This document shows, piece after piece, positions 57,536 to 64,000 of a DNA stretch of 64,000 bases (its first letter is position 1; each line of letters begins with the position of its first letter). Source of the stretch: Sulfuritortus calidifontis (lineage in GTDB: Bacteria; Pseudomonadota; Gammaproteobacteria; Burkholderiales; Thiobacillaceae). The notes beneath the pieces were generated by a model. The model was not told where the DNA came from. It did not search any database and saw only the letters and a program-made list of their open reading frames with translations. The stretch spans positions 1,054,001-1,118,000 of the forward strand of contig NZ_AP018721.1 of NCBI RefSeq assembly GCF_003967275.1. The letters run 5' to 3'. The position numbers and the translations under genes were made by a program.

Positions 57536-59209
57536 ATGCTGAGGGAAACGCTCTCGGTGGTGCGGGATCTGCCGCGCCTGCAGGAAATCGCCAGCGTCCT
57601 CATCCGCTACGGCTGGGGCGATGCGGTGCGCATCCTGGGCCTGAGCCACATCCTGGAACGGGCCGGTCGCCTGCTGCACTGGCAGACCACGAATGAGATC
57701 ACCCAGCTCGATCTGCCGGTGCGCATCCGCCTGGCCTTGACCGATCTCGGGCCCACCTTCGTCAAGCTCGGCCAGGTGCTGGCTACCCGGGTCGACATGT
57801 TTCCCCCGGCCTGGATCGAGGAATTCGAGAAGCTGCACAACCGGGTGCCGGCGGTGCCGTTCGAGCTGGTGCGGCCGGCCCTGGAGCGCGCCTTCGGCGG
57901 CGATATCGATCAGGCCTGTGCCAGTTTCGAGCGGGAGGCCTTTGCCGCCGCTTCCATCGCCCAGGTCCATCGTGCCGCGCTCAAGGACGGTACCCCGGTG
58001 GTGGTCAAGGTGCGCCGGCCCGATATCGTGCCCAAGATCGAGGCGGATCTGCGCATCCTCACCCACTTCGCCCGCCTGGTCGAACTGGAGATGCCGGAAT
58101 CGCGCCGCTACCACCCGGTGCAGATCGTGCAGCAGCTGCGCCGCTCGCTCATGCGCGAACTCGATCTCATCAAGGAGGCGCGCAACATCGACCGTTTCGC
58201 CAGCAATTTCGCCGGCGATGAAACCGTGCGGGTGCCGCGCGTGCACTGGCAGTATTGCAGCGAGGAGGTCAACGTCCAGGACGAGCTGCAGGGCGTGCCC
58301 GGCAGCGATCTGGCGGCGGCCCGGGCGGCCGGGCTCGATCTTGGACTGCTCGCCGCGCGCGGCGGCGATGCCGTGCTCAAGATGATCCTGCTCGACGGCT
58401 ATTTCCACGCCGATCCGCATCCCGGCAACGTCATCTATCTGCCGGGCAACGTGGTGGGCATGATCGACTTCGGCATGGTCGGCCGGCTCACCGAACGGCG
58501 GCGCGAGCAGCTGATCGACTTTCTCAATGCCCTGGTGCTGAAGGATGCCGAGGGCATGCTCAACGTCCTTACCGTCTGGGCGGGCGACGCCGAGGTCGAC
58601 GAGGAGAAGCTGGCCTACGACATCGACGAGCTGGTCTTCAGCTACGACAACCTCTCGCTCAAGGACATCCAGATCGGCCCGCTGTTGTCCGAGATCACCG
58701 CGCTCATGCGCGAGAACAACCTGGCCCTGCCGCCCGATCTCACCCTCTTGTTCAAGGCGCTGATCACCCTGGAAGGCCTGGGGCGGCAGCTCACCCCCGA
58801 ATTCCACATGGTCGACCACATCGAGCCCTTCATCAAAGAGGTCTACGCCCGCCGCTTCACGCCGGGAGCCTTGGCCAAGCGGGCCCGGCACGGTCTGCGC
58901 GAGGTGATGGACGTGGTCATGGGGCTGCCGCGCGATCTGGCCCGGCTGTTTCGCCAGGCCCGACGCGGCAGTCTGCGCATCGACCTCGACCTCAAGCGGC
59001 TCGACCACTTCGGTCTGCAGCTCAACCAGGCGGCCAATCGGCTGACCATGGGCATCCTCACCGGCTCCCTGGTCATCGGTTCCTCCATCATCATGACCGT
59101 GCCCGACGCCCCGGCGGGCCTGAGTTTTCTTGGCCAGCTGGGCTTTTTCCTGGCCTTCGCCAACAGCGTCTGGATCCTCTATTCCATCTGGCGCTCGGGC
59201 AAGGACTGA
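57536..59209 (+). CDS. ubiB: UbiB/AarF (ABC1) atypical kinase
   Basis: 557 residues. KxGQ motif in DLGPTFVKLGQVLATR, VVVKVRRPDIV, catalytic HADPHPGNVIYLP and metal-binding IDFGMVG. Two C-terminal membrane helices (LTMGILTGSLVIGSSIIMTV and LGFFLAFANSVWILYSIW). UbiB supports ubiquinone biosynthesis, probably through ATPase activity. The gene is not among other ubi genes, so an ABC1 paralogue rather than UbiB itself is possible. Confidence 0.88.
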   Translation: MLRETLSVVRDLPRLQEIASVLIRYGWGDAVRILGLSHILERAGRLLHWQTTNEITQLDLPVRIRLALTDLGPTFVKLGQVLATRVDMFPPAWIEEFEKLHNRVPAVPFELVRPALERAFGGDIDQACASFEREAFAAASIAQVHRAALKDGTPVVVKVRRPDIVPKIEADLRILTHFARLVELEMPESRRYHPVQIVQQLRRSLMRELDLIKEARNIDRFASNFAGDETVRVPRVHWQYCSEEVNVQDELQGVPGSDLAAARAAGLDLGLLAARGGDAVLKMILLDGYFHADPHPGNVIYLPGNVVGMIDFGMVGRLTERRREQLIDFLNALVLKDAEGMLNVLTVWAGDAEVDEEKLAYDIDELVFSYDNLSLKDIQIGPLLSEITALMRENNLALPPDLTLLFKALITLEGLGRQLTPEFHMVDHIEPFIKEVYARRFTPGALAKRARHGLREVMDVVMGLPRDLARLFRQARRGSLRIDLDLKRLDHFGLQLNQAANRLTMGILTGSLVIGSSIIMTVPDAPAGLSFLGQLGFFLAFANSVWILYSIWRSGKD

Positions 59210-59263
59210 TTCGGCCCGGCGCCGCTTTGCCGTTTTGGTTAAAATGACCGCTTTCTGCCGGTA

Positions 59264-59277
59264 GGCCAAGCTTGGCC
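59264..59277. other. Perfect 14-bp palindrome before the carbonic anhydrase gene
   Basis: GGCCAAGCTTGGCC, with flanking CCGGTA/CCGGAA. It lies 15 bases before the start and could be an operator or an mRNA hairpin. Confidence 0.4.
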
Positions 59278-59291
59278 GGAAAGGGGAGCGC

Positions 59292-60092
59292 ATGAAAAAG
59301 GGGATTGGGCCGGTTTTACTCATGCTGATGCTGGCCATGCCGGTCTGGGCGGCCGAGGCGTCGGCACCGGCCGAGGCCGACCAGGAGCGCATTCGTCAGG
59401 TGGTGAAGGAGGTGCTGCGCGAATATGCCTCCAGCCTGGGCCCCAAGCACCTGAACGCCGATGCCAGGGGCCTGATGCAGAACCTGGGTCAGGACAACCG
59501 CAACTTCATGCGCACGCACAAGCCGGCCTATTTCAAGCCTTTCGTCGACGGTCAGCGCCCGCGCGCCACCGTGCTCACCTGCGCCGACTCCCGGGTGCAC
59601 AGCCATGCCTTCGACGCCACGCCGGACGGCGACCTGTTCATGGTGCGCAACATCGGCAACCAGATCGCCACCGCCGAAGGCTCGATCGAATACGGCGTCA
59701 ACCACCTGCATACCCCGGTTTTGTTGATCGTCGGCCACTCCGCCTGCGGCGCGATCAAGGCGGCCGCCGGCGATTACAGCGGCGAGTCCGGCCCGATCCG
59801 CAACGAGCTGGATACCCTGCAGGTGCCCAAGGGCGAGGCCGGCATCAACAGCGTGGTGCTCAACGTGAACAACCAGGTCAAACGGGCCATGGCCAAGTTC
59901 GAGGAGAAGGTGATCAGCGGCGAGCTGATCGTGGTCGGCGCGGTCTACGACTTCCGCGACGACCTCAAGCAGGGCCAGGGCAAGCTGGTCATCGTCAACG
60001 TCAACGGCGAGACCGACGCCCGGAAGCTCGCCCAACTGGAAATCGTGCAGGCCACGGAACAGGCCGCGCCACGGCCGCGCCGCAGTTACTAA
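59292..60092 (+). CDS. Exported beta-class carbonic anhydrase
   Basis: 266 residues with a signal peptide ([16 protein letters not shown]). Zinc ligands Cys97 ([13 protein letters not shown], with the Asp99-Arg101 dyad), His149 and Cys152 ([14 protein letters not shown]). Interconverts CO2 and bicarbonate. Most bacterial beta enzymes are cytosolic, so the leader implies a periplasmic role such as CO2 supply or pH balance. Confidence 0.93.
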   Translation: MKKGIGPVLLMLMLAMPVWAAEASAPAEADQERIRQVVKEVLREYASSLGPKHLNADARGLMQNLGQDNRNFMRTHKPAYFKPFVDGQRPRATVLTCADSRVHSHAFDATPDGDLFMVRNIGNQIATAEGSIEYGVNHLHTPVLLIVGHSACGAIKAAAGDYSGESGPIRNELDTLQVPKGEAGINSVVLNVNNQVKRAMAKFEEKVISGELIVVGAVYDFRDDLKQGQGKLVIVNVNGETDARKLAQLEIVQATEQAAPRPRRSY

Positions 60093-60115
60093 TCAAGCAA
60101 GGCAGAAAGGGCATC

Positions 60116-61198
60116 ATGGAACGCATCTACAACTTCAGCGCCGGCCCCGCGGTGCTGCCACGGGAAGTCCTCGAACAGGCGCGTGACGAGTTGGTCAACT
60201 GGCAGGGCTGCGGCATGTCGGTGATGGAAATGAGCCATCGCGGCAAGGAGTTCATGGGCATCGCCGCCCAGGCCGAGGCCGACCTGCGCGAGTTGATGGC
60301 CATCCCGGCCAACTACAAGGTGCTGTTCCTGCAGGGCGGCGCATCGAGCCAGTTCGCCATGGTGCCGATGAACCTCTTGCGCGGCAAAACGAGCGCCGAC
60401 TACCTGAACACCGGCGAGTGGTCGAAGAAGGCGATCAAGGAGGCCAAGCAATACGGCGCGGTCAACGTGGTGGCCTCGAGCGAGGACAAGAACTTCAGCT
60501 ACGCGCCGACCCAGGACCACTGGCAGCTGGACCCGAACGCCGCCTATGTGCACTACACGCCGAACGAGACCATCGGCGGGGTCGAAATCTTCTGGACACC
60601 CGACACCGGCGACGTGCCCCTGGTGGCCGATATGTCGTCCACCATCCTGTCGCGGCCGATGGACGTGAGCCAATACGGCCTGATCTATGCCGGCGCCCAG
60701 AAGAACATCGGCCCGGCCGGCCTCACCATCGTCATCGTGCGCGAGGACCTGATCGGCCAGACCGTGCCCGGCACCCCGACCATGTTCGACTACCAGATCC
60801 ACGCCGACAACGACTCCATGTACAACACGCCGCCGACCTTTGCCATCTACATGGCTGGCCTGGTGTTCAAGTGGATCAAGGCCCGGGGCGGGCTCAAGGC
60901 GATGGAGCAGCACAACATCGCCAAGGCCAACGTCCTGTATGACTGCCTGGACGCCAGCGGCTTCTTCCATTGCCCCACCGCCAAGGACAACCGTTCGCGC
61001 ATGAACGTGCCGTTCACCCTGAAGGATGCCGCGCTCGACGAGGAATTTTTGAAAGGCGCCAAGGCGCGCGGCCTGCTCCAGCTCAAGGGCCATCGCTCGG
61101 TCGGCGGCATGCGCGCCTCGATCTACAACGCCATGCCGATCGAGGGCGTGCAGCTCTTGGTCGAGTACATGAAGGAATTCGAAAAGCAGCATGGTTAA
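60116..61198 (+). CDS. serC: Phosphoserine aminotransferase
   Basis: 360 residues, PLP enzyme of serine (and pyridoxal) synthesis. It starts [20 protein letters not shown]. The PLP lysine is in [32 protein letters not shown] and the C-terminal [20 protein letters not shown] are typical. First of serC-serA-pheA-hisC. Confidence 0.97.
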   Translation: MERIYNFSAGPAVLPREVLEQARDELVNWQGCGMSVMEMSHRGKEFMGIAAQAEADLRELMAIPANYKVLFLQGGASSQFAMVPMNLLRGKTSADYLNTGEWSKKAIKEAKQYGAVNVVASSEDKNFSYAPTQDHWQLDPNAAYVHYTPNETIGGVEIFWTPDTGDVPLVADMSSTILSRPMDVSQYGLIYAGAQKNIGPAGLTIVIVREDLIGQTVPGTPTMFDYQIHADNDSMYNTPPTFAIYMAGLVFKWIKARGGLKAMEQHNIAKANVLYDCLDASGFFHCPTAKDNRSRMNVPFTLKDAALDEEFLKGAKARGLLQLKGHRSVGGMRASIYNAMPIEGVQLLVEYMKEFEKQHG

Positions 61199-61246
61199 AG
61201 CAATGCCGCAGATCGACACGATATCCCCTCTATGCCATTTAGGCTG

Positions 61247-61277
61247 CTCCCCCTCTGGAAGAGGGCAGGGGTGAGGG
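61247..61277. repeat. CCCTCACCCC-type hairpin repeat
   Basis: CTCCCCCTCTGGAAGAGGGCAGGGGTGAGGG between serC and serA, same family as at 22392. It may reduce read-through between the two genes. Confidence 0.5.
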
Positions 61278-61316
61278 AGCGCTCATGACCAAACAGCAGC
61301 TATCGAGGTCTCCGGC

Positions 61317-62498
61317 ATGAGCGCCAAGGCCCGGCGCATCCTGACGCTCAACGCCATCTCCCGGAAGGGGCTGGCGCGCCTGCCCGAGGGCTATGTCGTC
61401 GGCAACGACGTGGCCGAGCCGGACGGCATCCTCGTCCGCTCGCACGCCATGCACGACATGGCCATCCCGGCGAGCGTCATGGCCATCGGCCGCGCCGGCG
61501 CCGGCACCAACAACATCCCGGTGAAGCAGATGTCCGAGCGCGGCATCGTGGTGTTCAATGCCCCCGGCGCCAATGCCAACGCAGTGAAGGAGCTGGTCAT
61601 CGCCGGCATGATCATGGGCGCGCGCAACCTCGCGCCGGCCCTGTGCTTTGTCAGCCGGCTGGAGGGCGATGCCGAGCGCCTGCATGAGCAGGTCGAGGCG
61701 GGCAAAAAGCAGTATGTCGGCCACGAACTGGCCGGCCGCACCCTGGGCGTCGTTGGCCTCGGCGCCATCGGCTCGATGGTGGCCGATGCCGCCATCCGCC
61801 TTGGCATGCATGTCATCGGCTTCGACCCCGAGATCACGGTCGAGGCAGCCTGGCGCCTGCCCGCCCAGGTGAAGAAGGCGGCCAGCGTCGAGGATCTGGT
61901 CAAGCACGCCGATTTCGTCAGCCTGCACGTACCTTTTCTGCCGGCGACCCGTGACCTGATCAACGCCGAGCGCATCAACTTGATGAGGAAGGGCACGGTG
62001 CTGCTCAACTTCGCCCGCGACGGCATCGTCAGCGAGCCGGCGGTGCTCGATGGCCTGAACCAGGGCAGGCTGCACGCCTATGTCTGCGACTTCCCGAGCA
62101 ACCTGCTCAGGCAGCATCCGCGCTTCGTCGCCCTGCCGCATCTGGGCGCCTCGACCGAGGAGGCGGAGGAGAACTGCGCGGTGATGGTGGCGGAGCAATT
62201 GGCCGACTACCTGGAAAACGGCAACATCCTCAATTCGGTCAACTTCCCCAACATCAATATGCCGCGCGAGTCGACCTGGCGCCTGGCCATCGCCAACGCC
62301 AACGTGCCCAATATGCTGGGCCAGATCTCGACCGCCTTGGCCGGCGCCGGGCTCAATATCCACAACATGCTGAACAAGTCCAAGGGCGACCTGGCCTATA
62401 CCCTGGTCGATGTCGACAGCGCCGTGCCCGAGGCCGTGCTCCTGGCCCTGGCCGGCATCGAGGGCGTGCTCAGGGTGCGGTACCTGCCGGCGGAGTGA
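61317..62498 (+). CDS. serA: D-3-phosphoglycerate dehydrogenase
   Basis: 393 residues. Oxidises 3-phosphoglycerate for serine synthesis. NAD-binding LGVVGLGAIGSMVADAAIRLG at about residue 143. GRAGAGTNNIPV and NFARDGIVSEPAVLDGL carry active-site residues, with the catalytic His in ALPHLGASTEEAEENC. A C-terminal ACT-type domain (about 320-393) suits serine feedback. Confidence 0.95.
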   Translation: MSAKARRILTLNAISRKGLARLPEGYVVGNDVAEPDGILVRSHAMHDMAIPASVMAIGRAGAGTNNIPVKQMSERGIVVFNAPGANANAVKELVIAGMIMGARNLAPALCFVSRLEGDAERLHEQVEAGKKQYVGHELAGRTLGVVGLGAIGSMVADAAIRLGMHVIGFDPEITVEAAWRLPAQVKKAASVEDLVKHADFVSLHVPFLPATRDLINAERINLMRKGTVLLNFARDGIVSEPAVLDGLNQGRLHAYVCDFPSNLLRQHPRFVALPHLGASTEEAEENCAVMVAEQLADYLENGNILNSVNFPNINMPRESTWRLAIANANVPNMLGQISTALAGAGLNIHNMLNKSKGDLAYTLVDVDSAVPEAVLLALAGIEGVLRVRYLPAE

Positions 62499-62510
62499 AA
62501 GCGGGGCTGA

Positions 62511-63593
62511 ATGGAAAAGCAACTCGAACAACTGCGGGCGCAGATCGATGCCCTGGACGAACAGATCCTCAAGCTGCTCAACGAGCGGGCCAAGCTGGCC
62601 CAGGCGGTGGGCCATGTGAAAGGGGGCTCGCTGATCTACCGGCCCGAACGCGAGGCCCAGGTGCTGCGTCGGCTGAGCGAGGCCAATGCCGGTCCGCTGC
62701 CGAACGAGGCGGTGCGCCTGCTGTTCCAGGAGGTGATGTCGGCCTGCCGTGCCCTGGAGCGCAGCCTGACCGTGGCCTTCCTCGGCCCCGAGGGCACCTT
62801 CTCCGAGGCGGCGGTGATCAAGCAATTCGGCCATGCCGTCGTGCGCCTGCCGGCCGAGTCGATCGACGAGGTGTTCCGCCAGGTCGAGCGCGGCGAGGCC
62901 GGCTACGGCGTGGTGCCGGTGGAGAACTCGACCGAGGGCGCGGTCAGCCGCACCCTGGACCTGCTCATGCAGACCCCGCTCAAGGTCTGCGGCGAGGTGA
63001 TGCTGCGCGTGCGCCAGCAGCTGCTGCGCCGAGCTGATACGGAAGGCGGGCCCGAGGGCCTGGACGGCATCGAGCGCGTCTATTCCCACGCCCAGTCCCT
63101 GGCCCAGTGCCATGAATGGCTGAACCGGCATCTGCCCAAGGCCGAGCGCATCCCCGTGGTCAGCAACGCCGAGGCCGCCCGGCTGGCGGCGCAGGACCCC
63201 AAGGCCGCCGCGGTGGCGGGCGAGGTGGCGGCCGAGCGCTACGGCCTGGCCATCGTGGCGCGCGACATCGAGGACGAGCCGGGCAATACCACGCGCTTTC
63301 TGGTGCTGGGTCCGGAGGATGCCGCGCCTTCCGGGCGCGACAAGACCTCGCTGGTGCTCTCGGCGCAGAATCGGCCGGGCGCGCTGCTCGACCTGATCGC
63401 GCCGTTCTCCGAGGCCGGCATCGGCCTCAACCGCCTGGAGTCGCGGCCGGCCCGCAGCGGCGCCTGGGAATATGTCTTTTTCATCGACATCGACGGCCAC
63501 CGCAGCGAGCCGCGGGTAGCCGCGGTGCTCGACCGCGTGCGGGCCAATGCCACCCTGTTCAAGGTGCTGGGCTCCTACCCGGTCGCCGTTTAA
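62511..63593 (+). CDS. pheA: Chorismate mutase/prephenate dehydratase
   Basis: 360 residues, bifunctional P-protein of phenylalanine synthesis. Residues 1-90: AroQ chorismate mutase (LRAQIDALDEQILKLLNERA). Residues about 93-270: prephenate dehydratase (VAFLGPEGTFSEAA, VVPVENSTEGAVSRTLD and NTTRFLVLG). Residues about 280-355: ACT domain (AQNRPGALLDLIAPFSEAGI and RLESRPARSGAWEYVFFID). Confidence 0.97.
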   Translation: MEKQLEQLRAQIDALDEQILKLLNERAKLAQAVGHVKGGSLIYRPEREAQVLRRLSEANAGPLPNEAVRLLFQEVMSACRALERSLTVAFLGPEGTFSEAAVIKQFGHAVVRLPAESIDEVFRQVERGEAGYGVVPVENSTEGAVSRTLDLLMQTPLKVCGEVMLRVRQQLLRRADTEGGPEGLDGIERVYSHAQSLAQCHEWLNRHLPKAERIPVVSNAEAARLAAQDPKAAAVAGEVAAERYGLAIVARDIEDEPGNTTRFLVLGPEDAAPSGRDKTSLVLSAQNRPGALLDLIAPFSEAGIGLNRLESRPARSGAWEYVFFIDIDGHRSEPRVAAVLDRVRANATLFKVLGSYPVAV

Positions 63594-63608
63594 TTCATTT
63601 CAGCTTTC

Positions 63609-64000
63609 ATGATCGCACCCGACCACATCCGTGCCATTGCCCCCTATCAGCCGGGCAAGCCGATCGCCGAACTGGCCCGCGAGATGGGCCTGAACGAGGC
63701 CGACATCGTCAAGCTCGCCTCCAACGAAAACCCGCTCGGCGTCTCGCCCAAGGCCCGCGCCGCCATCGCCGATAGTCTCGACGAGCTGGCCCTCTACCCG
63801 GACGGCAACGGCTTCGAGCTGAAGAGCGCCATCGCCCGCAAGCACGGCGTCGGCCTCGACCAGATCGTGCTCGGCAATGGCTCCAACGATGTCCTGGAAC
63901 TGGCCGCCCGCGCCCTGCTCACGCCGGGCAGCAGCGCGGTCTATGCCCAGCACGCCTTCGCCGTCTATCCCCTGGTCACCCAGGCCTGCGGCGCCGCCGG
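63609..64000 (+). CDS. hisC: Histidinol-phosphate aminotransferase, partial
   Basis: First 130 residues; the C-terminus, including the PLP lysine, lies beyond the window. [31 protein letters not shown] and [20 protein letters not shown] are characteristic. In this gene order in betaproteobacteria the product often also serves aromatic amino-acid transamination; tyrA and aroA would be expected next. Confidence 0.92.
   Translation, partial: MIAPDHIRAIAPYQPGKPIAELAREMGLNEADIVKLASNENPLGVSPKARAAIADSLDELALYPDGNGFELKSAIARKHGVGLDQIVLGNGSNDVLELAARALLTPGSSAVYAQHAFAVYPLVTQACGAA

Overview
This GC-rich window carries the chromosome of a betaproteobacterium. The signs are an sdhCDA/sdhB-sdhE-gltA-sucA TCA block, a serC-serA-pheA-hisC amino-acid block, HemP- and Fbp-type iron genes, an SHP/DHC/cytochrome b561 haem cluster and an octahaem tetrathionate-reductase-type cytochrome. 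The redox repertoire fits a respiratory, sulfur-active lineage (Nitrosomonadales/Hydrogenophilales-like), but the genus is inference.

Layout. 1-1.7 kb: octahaem cytochrome c (partial) and a DUF302 lipoprotein-like/membrane protein on the minus strand, with a promoter and inverted repeat upstream. 1.9-4.5 kb: acnA (minus). 4.7-7.8 kb: a tctCBA tripartite tricarboxylate transporter. 8.1-11.8 kb: malic enzyme then sdhC-sdhD-sdhA in tight overlap. 11.8-13.6 kb: a two-gene Aer-like aerotaxis unit (minus). 13.7-22.0 kb: a chromosomal integron with intI, attI, about ten cassettes and at least nine recognisable attC sites; one cassette is broken by an IS3-family element. 22.5-27.8 kb: sdhB-sdhE-gltA, a three-unit 57-bp hairpin array, then sucA. 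The integron and the aerotaxis genes therefore separate sdhB from sdhCDA, and odhB/lpd do not follow sucA.

28-32.2 kb: a QseBC/PmrAB-like two-component system downstream of an SHP-DHC-cytochrome b561 operon, with a PmrA-box-like operator before SHP and TA-bounded MITE-like elements around and inside the cluster. 32.2-33.2 kb: repeats and tandem partial copies of the 3' end and terminator of tRNA-Ser(CGA). 33.4-38.8 kb: mltF, serS and a large hybrid histidine kinase. 38.9-54.3 kb: iron acquisition. This holds feoAB (Fur box), an APH/AAA protein, fbpABC, and, divergent across two Fur-like boxes, hemP, an OprB porin, a small unknown, tonB-exbB-exbD, a catecholate-type siderophore receptor, a PiuC dioxygenase and an FMN alpha-hydroxy-acid dehydrogenase.

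54.4-64 kb: a MauG/CcpA-type dihaem peroxidase, an exported unknown, an NlpC/P60 hydrolase, a helical protein, a UbiB-family kinase, an exported beta-carbonic anhydrase, and serC-serA-pheA-hisC (partial).

The most notable features are the integron lodged in the TCA/sdh locus (with a reversed first cassette and attC-encoded protein tails), the tRNA-Ser 3'-end tandem duplications, the TA-bounded palindromic elements, and the predicted operator linking the two-component system to the SHP operon.
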